DNA from: Neobacillus drentensis NBRC 102427
GTDB taxonomy: Bacteria; Bacillota; Bacilli; Bacillales; Cytobacillaceae
Assembly: GCF_001591445.1 (NCBI RefSeq)
Contig: NZ_BCUX01000051.1
Location: 1-36,173, forward strand
Reading direction: 5' to 3'
Length of the DNA stretch: 36,173 nucleotides
Position numbers and translations under genes: made by a program. Below, in pieces: positions 24,038-31,940 of the stretch; the stretch's first letter is position 1; every line of letters begins with the position of its first letter. The notes beneath the pieces are model-generated. The model saw only the letters and a program-made list of their open reading frames with translations, was not told the origin of the DNA and did no database searches.

Positions 24038-25330
24038 ATGAGAAGGAAGATCAACGTTTTATTAGCAGTACTATTGGCGTTCGCACTCGTCTTGACGGGA
24101 TGTTCTAGTTCTTCTTCCAGCGGTGAAGAGTCGGGGAAAGTAGTTTTAAAGTTTTTGCATAAGTGGCCACAGCCAGAATATGCTCCCTATTTTGAAGAAG
24201 TGGTTAAGGCTTTTGAAAAAGAAAATCCAGATATCAAGATTAAAATAGAAGCGATTGCAGATGAACCGATTAAAGACAAACTCCGTGTTATCCTAGGTGG
24301 TAACGAAGTTCCTGACATTATGTTTTCCTGGTCGGGTGAATTTGCCCGGAAATTCGTTCGTGCCGATGCAGCCTTAGATTTAACTCCTTATTTAAATGAA
24401 GATACGGCTTGGAAGGACAGTTTTATTCCAGCATCGCTTCAGCCTTTCACATCCAACGAAAAAAATTATGGGATTCCTCTTCGCTTTAATGGTAAATTCT
24501 TTGTCTACAACAAGAAGATTTTTGATAAATATCAACTGCAGGCACCGACAACATGGGATGAATTTATCCAAGTGCTAGACACCTTGAAAAAGGGCGGAGA
24601 AACGCCGATTATTCTTGGAAACCAAAGCCCATGGGCAGCGATTCATTACTTAACAGGGTTAAACCAAAAGATGGTCGCACAGGATGTGAGAATGAAAGAC
24701 TATAATCCTAAATCAGGGGAGTTCACAGATCCTGGCTATGTTAAAGCAATGGAAATGTTGGCTGATTTGAATAAAAAGGGTTATTTTATGAAGAATGTTA
24801 ACTCTAGTTCCCATGATATGGGACAGCAACTATTTGCGGCCGGTAAGGGAGCAATCTTCTATGTTGAATTAGAAGAGTTCCAAACAATCGAGAATAATAT
24901 GAAAGGAAACTGGGGCTTCTTCCCAATGCCGTCCATTGCAGATGGTAAGGGCAGCCAAAGTTTCATCACTGGCGCACCGGATGGATTTATCGTTTCTTCG
25001 AAAACAAAGCATCCGAAAGAAGCAATCAAATTCTTAAAATTCTTAACTAATAAAGATAACGCCTTGAAGCTAGTCAAACAAATTGGCTGGCCAAGTCCGA
25101 TTGATGGGGCTACAAATCCAGATACTGCGCTAAAGGAAGTGGCTGAAGGCGTGGACTACATGAAGAAGGCTGAAGGTATGGCTGAATGGCTCGACACAGA
25201 CGTTCATGCAAAGGTAGCGGATGTATATTTATCCAATATTCAGCTGTTGCTTGATGGATCCAAATCACCGGAAGAAATTATCAAAGAAGTTCAAAAGGTA
25301 GCAAAACAGGTACAAAGTGAAGTGGAATAA
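24038..25330 (+). CDS. frlO: ABC transporter substrate-binding lipoprotein FrlO
   Basis: This is an extracellular family 1 solute-binding protein of 430 aa. The signal peptide ends in the lipobox LTGC (C22, lipid-anchored). The mature part follows the family pattern (VVKAFEKENPDIKIKIEAIA; PTTWDEFIQVLDTLKKGGET). It should bring fructosamines to FrlN-FrlM. RBS AAGGAGGG. A hairpin between this gene and frlN may raise its expression relative to the permeases. Confidence 0.85.
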   Translation: MRRKINVLLAVLLAFALVLTGCSSSSSSGEESGKVVLKFLHKWPQPEYAPYFEEVVKAFEKENPDIKIKIEAIADEPIKDKLRVILGGNEVPDIMFSWSGEFARKFVRADAALDLTPYLNEDTAWKDSFIPASLQPFTSNEKNYGIPLRFNGKFFVYNKKIFDKYQLQAPTTWDEFIQVLDTLKKGGETPIILGNQSPWAAIHYLTGLNQKMVAQDVRMKDYNPKSGEFTDPGYVKAMEMLADLNKKGYFMKNVNSSSHDMGQQLFAAGKGAIFYVELEEFQTIENNMKGNWGFFPMPSIADGKGSQSFITGAPDGFIVSSKTKHPKEAIKFLKFLTNKDNALKLVKQIGWPSPIDGATNPDTALKEVAEGVDYMKKAEGMAEWLDTDVHAKVADVYLSNIQLLLDGSKSPEEIIKEVQKVAKQVQSEVE

Positions 25331-25411
25331 AGAAAAGCAGAGGCGCCCGTTTAGCGCTTGAATTAGACAAGTTTTAAAATCACTACATGCTTCAGTTTTA
25401 TAAACGAGAAA

Positions 25412-25447
25412 GGGTAGGCAGGGCACTGCTTACCCCCTCCTAGGAGG
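25412..25447 (+). other. Intergenic hairpins between frlO and frlN
   Basis: GGGTAGGCAG (25412-25421) pairs with CTGCTTACCC (25426-25435). The palindrome CCTCCTAGGAGG (25436-25447) follows directly and contains the frlN RBS. There is no T run, so this is more likely an mRNA-stability or translation-control element than a terminator. Confidence 0.55.
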
Positions 25448-25456
25448 AAGTTGGGG

Positions 25457-26344
25457 ATGACAAAAACATTTCGAAACAGCCGAACCGCCATACTTTTTAT
25501 TTTGCCAGCACTCCTTTTCATCCTGTTTTTTGTATTTTTGCCGATCGTGTTAAACCTGTATAACAGTTTGTTTCGGTGGAATTCCTTTGACGCGGGAAGA
25601 GTTTTTGTTGGCTTGGAATACTATGGCAGGCTTTTTAAGGATCCAATCTTTTTTACCGCACTGAAAAATAATTCGCTATATGCCGTCATTTCGTTAGTGT
25701 TTCAGGTTGGTATAGGCTTAATCATTGCCGCCGTTTTAGAAGATAAATTGATTAGAAGGTTCCAGCCCTTTTTCCGAACTGTCTTTTTTATCCCATCTGT
25801 TATTTCGATTGCAGTTGTTGGCTTGTTATGGCAGCTTCTCTATAACCCAGAAGTGGGTTTAGTTAACGGTGTCTTAAAGACACTAGGACAATCAGAATGG
25901 GCACTATCTTGGCTGGGGGACAGTAAAATTGCGATTTATGCGGTTGTTGCTGTATCACAATGGCAGTACACCGGTTATATGGTGATGTTATTCTTGCTTG
26001 CGATGCAAAAAATTCCTTTTGAATATTATGAAGCTGCTATGATTGATGGCGCTTCTAAGATAAAAACGTTCTTATATATTACCTTGCCGCAGATGAAAGA
26101 AATGATTCTTGTCGGAACGGTGATTACCGTGATTGGTGCGTTCAAAGTATTTGATGAAGTGTATGTGATGACCAATGGGGGACCAGGTCGTTCAACCGAG
26201 GTTTTAGGAACGATGCTGTATCGGGCCGCCTTCCGAAATGATGAAATGGGCTATGCGTCCACGATCGGGACGATTATCTTTGTCGTAACCCTTACTCTAT
26301 CCTTAATTCAGCTAAAAATAGGCAAATCGGGACAGGAGGTGTAA
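25457..26344 (+). CDS. frlN: ABC transporter permease FrlN
   Basis: A sugar-type (MalF-like) permease of 295 aa with six TM helices and the EAA loop (EAAMIDGASKIKTFLYITLP), which contacts the ATPase. ATG 25457 lies 9 nt after AGGAGG; TTG 25451 is too close. It works with FrlM and FrlO. No ATPase gene is present, consistent with use of the shared ATPase MsmX in Bacillus. Confidence 0.87.
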   Translation: MTKTFRNSRTAILFILPALLFILFFVFLPIVLNLYNSLFRWNSFDAGRVFVGLEYYGRLFKDPIFFTALKNNSLYAVISLVFQVGIGLIIAAVLEDKLIRRFQPFFRTVFFIPSVISIAVVGLLWQLLYNPEVGLVNGVLKTLGQSEWALSWLGDSKIAIYAVVAVSQWQYTGYMVMLFLLAMQKIPFEYYEAAMIDGASKIKTFLYITLPQMKEMILVGTVITVIGAFKVFDEVYVMTNGGPGRSTEVLGTMLYRAAFRNDEMGYASTIGTIIFVVTLTLSLIQLKIGKSGQEV

Positions 26345-26348
26345 GGCA

Positions 26349-27248
26349 ATGGCGAATAATAACCCAGTAGTAAAAACGAATGAAATAAAAGAAATCAGGA
26401 CAGGAAGCTCCAAGCTGTCCTTGAAGGTGAAAAATAGAATTTTTCAAACGGGTGTCCTTATATGGTTTAGTCTCTTTGCATTGGTGATCATTTATCCGAT
26501 TATTTGGCTCGGCTTGAGTGGACTAAAATCTAATGCTGACTTTTTCTTAAATACTTGGAGGTTGCCGGAGGAATGGCTGTGGAAGAATTACAAGGCTGCA
26601 TGGGATGCAGGGATTGGCCACTTTTTCCTAAATAGTGTATTCATCACGGTGGTCTCGGTTGTAACGGTGCTGTTGCTGGGGTCAATGGCTGCTTATGGAT
26701 TGAGCCGCTTCCAGTTTAAGGGACAGAATATTTTATTGGTTATTATCCTAAGCGGGTTGATGCTGGCGCCGCAGGTCAGCTTAATCCCGCTTTACAAATT
26801 ACTGCAAGCGATTGGACTTTATAATACCTATTGGGCGTTAATTTTACCATATGTGGCTTTTCAACTGCCGTTTTCGATTTTCTTAATGCGCTCCTATTTT
26901 CTATCGATTCCGAAAGAACTTGAGGAGTCAGCGATTATTGATGGATGTAATAGTTGGAAGGTATATCGGCATATAATTGTTCCGATGGGCAAACCGATTA
27001 TTGCCTCGTGTGCATTACTTACTGGGATGAATGTGTGGAATGAATTTATGTTTGCGTTAGTCTTTGTAGAAGATTCTGCCCTAAGGACGATTCCAGTGGG
27101 TCTGATGAATTTGCGAAGTCAGTTGAATACCAATTTCGGAATCCAATTGGCTGGATTAGCCATTTCGGCGCTGCCAATGATTATCGCGTATATCGTGTTC
27201 CAAAAGCAATTTGTCCGTGGTCTATCGGCAGGAAGTGTAAAAGGATAA
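26349..27248 (+). CDS. frlM: ABC transporter permease FrlM
   Basis: A MalG-like permease of 299 aa with six TM helices and the EAA-type loop EESAIIDGCNSWKVYRHIIV. It starts 4 nt after frlN with the RBS CAGGAGGTG inside the end of frlN, so translation is likely coupled. Confidence 0.87.
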   Translation: MANNNPVVKTNEIKEIRTGSSKLSLKVKNRIFQTGVLIWFSLFALVIIYPIIWLGLSGLKSNADFFLNTWRLPEEWLWKNYKAAWDAGIGHFFLNSVFITVVSVVTVLLLGSMAAYGLSRFQFKGQNILLVIILSGLMLAPQVSLIPLYKLLQAIGLYNTYWALILPYVAFQLPFSIFLMRSYFLSIPKELEESAIIDGCNSWKVYRHIIVPMGKPIIASCALLTGMNVWNEFMFALVFVEDSALRTIPVGLMNLRSQLNTNFGIQLAGLAISALPMIIAYIVFQKQFVRGLSAGSVKG

Positions 27249-27256
27249 GCAAACTT

Positions 27257-27526
27257 GTGAAAGAGTCAAGTGAGCATGAAATAGGAAAGGAATGGTTCGA
27301 GTTCCTAGTTCATGCTCAATCACTCCCGTATCATAAGATTGGTCTAAATGGTATATACCAAATGATGTTTTTCACTGTGGGCAGACTGCTCTACGATGAA
27401 TTTGGGTCGTTGGTGCTGCTGTATGCATGTATTTTTATTTGTGGATTCGCCTTGATTTGTTTTGGAACATTTCAAAGGCTCCAATATAGCCAAAAAGAAG
27501 TTTCAAATGTAAAAGTCAATAAATAG
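27257..27526 (+). CDS. Doubtful small membrane ORF between frlM and frlB
   Basis: The 89-codon frame starts at GTG 27257 with no well-spaced RBS and has one hydrophobic segment (LVLLYACIFICGFALICF). No family is recognised. The FrlR operator 3 lies inside it at 27348, which suggests that part of this stretch is regulatory DNA. It may be a spurious or decayed ORF. Confidence 0.3.
   Translation: MKESSEHEIGKEWFEFLVHAQSLPYHKIGLNGIYQMMFFTVGRLLYDEFGSLVLLYACIFICGFALICFGTFQRLQYSQKEVSNVKVNK
27348..27361. promoter_or_regulatory. FrlR operator 3, before frlB
   Basis: ATGGTATATACCAA matches operators 1 and 2 at 13 of 14 bases. It lies 179 nt before frlB and points to a second FrlR-controlled promoter for frlB and its paralogues. 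I do not see a clear sigma-A promoter beside it. Confidence 0.7.
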
Positions 27527-27539
27527 AGGAGGATAAAAA

Positions 27540-28505
27540 ATGTTAACAGACGTAAAAAAGGCTTTGGATGTATTTAAAGAAAGGGACATTGATCGTGTCT
27601 ATTTCGTAGGATGCGGAGGCTCATCTTCCCTCATGTATGCAAGCAAATACGTATTAGACCGAGAAAGTGAAACGATTGATTCAGACCTGTATAGTTCAAA
27701 TGAGTTTATACATCGTAACCCACGGAAGCTTAATGAAAAGTCGCTGGTGATTTTGTGCTCTCACTATGGAAAAACACCTGAGACAGTTGAGGCTGCCCGG
27801 TTTGCAAGTGGAAAAGGTGCGATTACCGTCTCGTTAACCTTTGATTCCGAATCTCCGCTTGCCCAAGCTTCTGAATATGTCATTGTTTATGAGGATGGGA
27901 AAGAAGCAAAGTATGTGAATGAGTCACCGGCTGTGATGTTAGAACTTGTTTTTGGTCTTCTTGCAGCCAAGGAAGGGAATGAAAAGTTATCCGATGTCGT
28001 TTCCTCCTTAGAAAATTTAGGTCAAATATTAGTCCAGGAGAAAGCAAGGTATTTAAAACAGGCAAAGGAATTTGCCCAATCCTATAAAGATGAAAAAGTG
28101 ATTTACACGATGGCGAGCGGCGCCAATTATGGAATTGCCTATTGGTTCGCGATTTGCCTACTGATGGAAATGCAATGGATTCATTCCCATGCCCTCCATG
28201 CCGGGGAATATTTCCACGGACCGTTTGAAGTCTTGGATAAAGACGTGCCAGTGATTCAACTATTAGGTTTAGACGAGACGCGTCCATTAGAAGAACGCTC
28301 ATTGGAATTCACTCAAAGATATGGAGAAAGGGTAGTCGTCCTTGATGCAAAGGATTTTGACCTAACAGGCATAGCCGAAGGTGTCAAAGGCTACATTGCC
28401 CCACTCGTCCTGCAAACCATCCTGCGCCAGTACGCAGAAGAACTAGCAGCAGCCCGCAGCCATCCACTAAGCACGAGAAGATATATGTGGAAAGTACCTT
28501 ACTAA
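27540..28505 (+). CDS. frlB: Fructosamine 6-phosphate deglycase FrlB
   Basis: FrlB splits 6-phosphofructosamines into glucose 6-phosphate and the free amine or amino acid. The 321-aa protein has two SIS domains, with YFVGCGGSSSLMYASKYV, CSHYGKTPETVEAARFA, the block HAGEYFHGPFEVLDKDVP and the end TRRYMWKVPY, which closely resembles B. subtilis FrlB. E210 (in MEMQW) and H226 (in YFHG) are 16 residues apart, the same spacing as the catalytic Glu and His reported for Salmonella FraB. RBS GAGGAGG. It is the most FrlB-like of the three SIS genes here. Confidence 0.88.
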   Translation: MLTDVKKALDVFKERDIDRVYFVGCGGSSSLMYASKYVLDRESETIDSDLYSSNEFIHRNPRKLNEKSLVILCSHYGKTPETVEAARFASGKGAITVSLTFDSESPLAQASEYVIVYEDGKEAKYVNESPAVMLELVFGLLAAKEGNEKLSDVVSSLENLGQILVQEKARYLKQAKEFAQSYKDEKVIYTMASGANYGIAYWFAICLLMEMQWIHSHALHAGEYFHGPFEVLDKDVPVIQLLGLDETRPLEERSLEFTQRYGERVVVLDAKDFDLTGIAEGVKGYIAPLVLQTILRQYAEELAAARSHPLSTRRYMWKVPY

Positions 28506-28520
28506 AAGAGGTGTCAAGAG

Positions 28521-28534
28521 TGGTGTCAGGCACC
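28521..28534. repeat. GTGTCAGGCACC repeat, copy 1
   Basis: TGGTGTCAGGCACC lies in the 93-nt gap between frlB and the next SIS gene. The same core occurs at 33614 (inverted) and 36009 (as both arms of a terminator). Confidence 0.75.
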
Positions 28535-28598
28535 AATCCAACTGTGTTTTTATAAATGATAGTCTCAACAATTTTAATGAATTTGGAGGTAGTTTAAG

Positions 28599-29612
28599 AT
28601 GTTGAAATTTGATGCGAATTTATTTTTGCAATTGGTTGGGAAAGAGGCACTAGCGAAGAGAGAGGAAATTGAGAAGATTGTTGATGGAATTTCGGCTAAA
28701 GGATTTAAAAACATTTTCTTGATCGGTTCCGGTGGAACAATTGCGATGATGTATCCATATGAGTATATTTTTAAGTCCAATTCCACGCTGGAGGTACATG
28801 CGGAGATTGCGGCTGAGCTCCTTGTAATGAATAATCGCCACTTGACCAAGGATTCTGTTTGTATTTTTGCTTCTGTTACGGGAACGACAAAAGAAACAGT
28901 AGCCGCTGCTGAGTTCTGCAAGAGCAAAGGGGCAACAACCATTGGACTAGTAGCTGAACAGGGCACCCCATTGGCTAAGGCAGTTGATTATTGCATCTCC
29001 ACTGGTCATGAGAAGCATTCGTTTGATACATTCTTTATTCACATGCAGCTGCTTACGTTCCGCTTTATTTATAACAATGATGAATTCAAGCAATATGATC
29101 AGTTTGCCAAAGAAATTGCCCACTTACCACAAGGGATTGTCGATGCGTTAGAGCAGTTCGACTCCCAAGCGGAGCAATTTGCAATTAAGCACAAGAATAC
29201 CGATTACCACATGCTGGTTGGGGCCGGGAACCTTTGGGGGAATACCTATTCCTACGCCATGTGTATCTTAGAGGAAATGCAATGGATTAAGTCGAAATCC
29301 ATTCACGCCGCTGAGTTCTTCCACGGCACGCTTGAACTGGTGGAGGAGGATACAAGTGTGATTTTATTCAAAGGTGAGGATGAAACTCGTCCATTGGTGG
29401 AACGTGTGGAACGATTTGCAGAAAATATTACCAAGGAATTGTTCATTTTGGATACAAAGGATTACCGTTTGGATGGAATTAGTGAGGAATTCAGAAAGCA
29501 CTTTGCTGTCTGCCTAAACTGGGCACTAACTGGCCGAATCAGTGTATACCTTGAACGTGAAAGAGATCATCCGTTAGAAATACGCAGATATTACCGTAAA
29601 ATGGCTTATTAG
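28599..29612 (+). CDS. FrlB-like SIS-domain deglycase, paralogue 2
   Basis: The 337-aa protein has two SIS domains like FrlB: LIGSGGTIAMMYPYEYI, SVTGTTKETVAAAEFCKSKG, CILEEMQWIKSKSIHAAEFF and the C-terminal RRYYRKMAY. E226 and H242 keep the 16-residue spacing of the putative catalytic pair. The motif TGTTKET differs from YGKTPET of FrlB, and the N-terminus is about 16 residues longer. It is probably a deglycase or isomerase for another Amadori or sugar-amine phosphate. The RBS GGAGG precedes the ATG. It is closely related to the next gene. Confidence 0.8.
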   Translation: MLKFDANLFLQLVGKEALAKREEIEKIVDGISAKGFKNIFLIGSGGTIAMMYPYEYIFKSNSTLEVHAEIAAELLVMNNRHLTKDSVCIFASVTGTTKETVAAAEFCKSKGATTIGLVAEQGTPLAKAVDYCISTGHEKHSFDTFFIHMQLLTFRFIYNNDEFKQYDQFAKEIAHLPQGIVDALEQFDSQAEQFAIKHKNTDYHMLVGAGNLWGNTYSYAMCILEEMQWIKSKSIHAAEFFHGTLELVEEDTSVILFKGEDETRPLVERVERFAENITKELFILDTKDYRLDGISEEFRKHFAVCLNWALTGRISVYLERERDHPLEIRRYYRKMAY

Positions 29613-29624
29613 GAGGTGGCGTGG

Positions 29625-30638
29625 GTGTTTAACTTTGATGTAGAAAGATATTTATCGATCCAAAATGGTGCCTTATCCCTTAAGGATGAACTCGACCAGG
29701 TGATTGATTCATTGATAGAGAACGAATTGGAAAATGTATTCTTTGTCGGAACGGGCGGCGCAGCCATCCTTATGCGCCCGGCGGAATATATTTTAAAAAC
29801 ACATTCCACCTTACCCGTTTTTACAGAAATCTCATCCGAATTGATGTTGATGGGCCATCAGCACTTGGGTGAGCATTCATTGGTTATTTTGCCTTCTTTG
29901 TCTGGTACAACGAAAGAAACAGTGGAGGCGGCCGTGTTTTGTAAGGAAAAAGGTGCGACAACGATAAGCTTAGTGGGTCATGCTGCAACACCGTTAGCGA
30001 ATGGAACCGATTATACCTTTGTCAATTATGCGGCTGATGATACCTCCTGTGAATCGTTCTATATCCAGTCATATATGCTAGCGTTCCGATTAATGTATAA
30101 GCGAAATGAATTTCCCTGCTATCAACAATTTGTTGAGGAAATGAGACATCTGCCAACTGCCCTCCTAAAAGTAAAGGAAAAGGTGGAGCTGCGTGCGGCG
30201 GAGTTTGCCCGCAAACATAAGGAAACGCCTTACCATATCCTCTCAGGGACAGGTATCGATTGGGGTCAAACCTATTATTATGGCATGTGTATTTTAGAGG
30301 AAATGCAATGGATTAAAACACGGCCGGTTCATACATCCGATTTTTTCCATGGTACATTGGAATTAGTAGAGGGGGATACGAGCATTATCCTCTTAAAAGG
30401 TGAGGACCGAACCCGTCCGCTTGCGGAAAGAGTCGAGCGTTTTGCTGAACATTACTCGAAGGAATTAACTGTTTTTGATACGAAGGATTATCGATTAGCA
30501 GGCATTTCTGAGGGGTTGAGAAGTCTTATTTCTCCGATTGTTTTTGCAGCCTTGCTGGAGAGGGTCAGCTGCCACTTGGAAGAGGAAAGAAAGCATCCGC
30601 TGACAACCAGAAGATATTATAAAAAAATCCCATTTTGA
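29625..30638 (+). CDS. FrlB-like SIS-domain deglycase, paralogue 3
   Basis: A 337-aa double-SIS protein clearly paralogous to the gene before it (shared GTTKET, CILEEMQWIK, FFHGTLELVE, FDTKDYRL and RRYYKK). E226 and H242 are conserved, but the Glu three residues before the His is Asp here (SDFFHG). GTG 29625 is chosen since AGGAGG (29611-29616) lies 8 nt upstream; GTG 29616 overlaps that RBS. It starts 12 nt after the previous stop, so the two are co-translated. Substrate unknown. Confidence 0.8.
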   Translation: MFNFDVERYLSIQNGALSLKDELDQVIDSLIENELENVFFVGTGGAAILMRPAEYILKTHSTLPVFTEISSELMLMGHQHLGEHSLVILPSLSGTTKETVEAAVFCKEKGATTISLVGHAATPLANGTDYTFVNYAADDTSCESFYIQSYMLAFRLMYKRNEFPCYQQFVEEMRHLPTALLKVKEKVELRAAEFARKHKETPYHILSGTGIDWGQTYYYGMCILEEMQWIKTRPVHTSDFFHGTLELVEGDTSIILLKGEDRTRPLAERVERFAEHYSKELTVFDTKDYRLAGISEGLRSLISPIVFAALLERVSCHLEEERKHPLTTRRYYKKIPF

Positions 30639-30658
30639 TAGAATTATCGGCTTGTGTG

Positions 30659-30690
30659 GAGCCCTCACTTCTTTTGTGAGGGCTCTTCTT
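30659..30690 (+). terminator. Rho-independent terminator after the frl locus
   Basis: GAGCCCTCAC (30659-30668) pairs perfectly with GTGAGGGCTC (30676-30685), followed by TTCTT. Confidence 0.88.
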
Positions 30691-30820
30691 ATTTCGTACA
30701 TATCCTAATTAAAAAGTGTCGCCTTTTCTATTTCAGAAAATCATCATTATCCCTGTGGAAATGGTAAAATATATTTATATCTTTAATATTCTAGTAATTA
30801 GAGAAGGAGAAGCTGTTTAG

Positions 30821-31783
30821 GTGATGGGAATAATAAAAAGACTAAGAATTATCGGTACAATGCTTATCGTTATTTCATTATGGATGGGAAGCTGGCAAGA
30901 AGCTTCTGCGGCAGGTGACCCGTGTACAGCGGTAAAGGCAGGGACTAAGGTTATCTGGGGGAAAGAAGTACTCAATCCTTATCAAGTTGCCAGGTTAACT
31001 TTTTTGAAAAAAACAAGTCTTTATAAACTAGATGGGAGTAAGAAAATCACGATCAGAACCGCAAGTGCAGGCGAGCAGCTTCCAGTTTACGCGATTCAAT
31101 CTACCCAAATCGATTTAGGAAATGGGCTGTTTGTTAAAAGCGACAAGAATGTAAAACTAGAAAAAGCGAGTAGCAGACTGCGCCAATTAGCGACCTGTGT
31201 TCATGAAAAGAATCTAGATAAAGCTGCTGGGCAGATGATCGTTGTAAAGGCTTTGACCGGTGATAAAACTAAAGCTACAGTGCAAAGGTATGAAAAGAAA
31301 AAGGGGAAATGGGTTAAAGTGTCGACCCCAATGCAAGCGATTGTCGGCAAAAAAGGAGTCGGGAAAACCAAAGAAGGGGACAGCCTTACACCTAAAGGGA
31401 CATACTTGATCGGGACATCGTTTGGATGGGGAACCAAGCCCGCTGGGGTGGGGTATCCATTTCGGACAGCCACGAAGTACGATTATTGGGTCGACTACTC
31501 CCAATCTAAAGACTACAACAAATGGGTCAATTATACCGGCAGCCCCCAGCGCAAATGGAAATCCTATGAACGTCTGACCCATCCGTTATATAAATATGCC
31601 GTCGAGATTCGTTATAATGATGCCCCGGTTATTAGCGGTGCGGGAAGTGCTATATTTTTACATATCAAAAAGAAGACCACACGCTATACGTTGGGCTGTG
31701 TGGCTATTTCCGAAAAGGACCTCGTGAATGTGATGAAATGGCTAAATCCAAAAACGAAACCCATTATTAAAATCGAGGGATAA
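30821..31783 (+). CDS. Secreted L,D-transpeptidase (YkuD-type domain)
   Basis: The 320-aa protein has a signal peptide (cleavage near EASAA), an N-terminal region of about 120 residues with no family I can name, and a C-terminal L,D-transpeptidase domain (about 155-320). The motif with H281 and C293 (HIKKKTTRYTLGCVAIS) supplies the catalytic Cys. Such enzymes make 3-3 crosslinks or anchor proteins in peptidoglycan. The start is GTG 30821 or ATG 30824; GGAGA lies 10-13 nt upstream. It is a monocistronic gene facing the amidase genes. Confidence 0.85.
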   Translation: MMGIIKRLRIIGTMLIVISLWMGSWQEASAAGDPCTAVKAGTKVIWGKEVLNPYQVARLTFLKKTSLYKLDGSKKITIRTASAGEQLPVYAIQSTQIDLGNGLFVKSDKNVKLEKASSRLRQLATCVHEKNLDKAAGQMIVVKALTGDKTKATVQRYEKKKGKWVKVSTPMQAIVGKKGVGKTKEGDSLTPKGTYLIGTSFGWGTKPAGVGYPFRTATKYDYWVDYSQSKDYNKWVNYTGSPQRKWKSYERLTHPLYKYAVEIRYNDAPVISGAGSAIFLHIKKKTTRYTLGCVAISEKDLVNVMKWLNPKTKPIIKIEG

Positions 31784-31810
31784 TTCGATTTGGCAAAGCT
31801 AGCCACAGAG

Positions 31811-31846
31811 AAAAAGACCCCTTTCCTAACATAAAGAGGTCTTTCA
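31811..31846. terminator. Terminator between the L,D-transpeptidase and the minus-strand amidase
   Basis: AAAGACC (31813-31819) pairs with GGTCTTT (31838-31844). On the minus strand the stem is followed by five Ts (complement of 31811-31815), so it serves the amidase gene at 31941 best, with partial use on the plus strand. Confidence 0.65.
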
Positions 31847-31940
31847 ATGGGGGAATGGCTGGATCTCAATCATGTTAAAGTGGAGAATAAGGCAATCATT
31901 CGGAATGAGTGAGGAGTTTCGTGTAGACTCCTGCGATTCA

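Noticed and set aside
31201..31582. Long minus-strand frames across the L,D-transpeptidase gene
   Set aside because: They lie antisense to a clear gene with signal peptide and catalytic motif, and have no RBS.
31908..31935. AGGAGT/ACTCCT hairpin as terminator of the autolysin gene
   Set aside because: No T run on either strand; the hairpin at 31811-31846 fits better.
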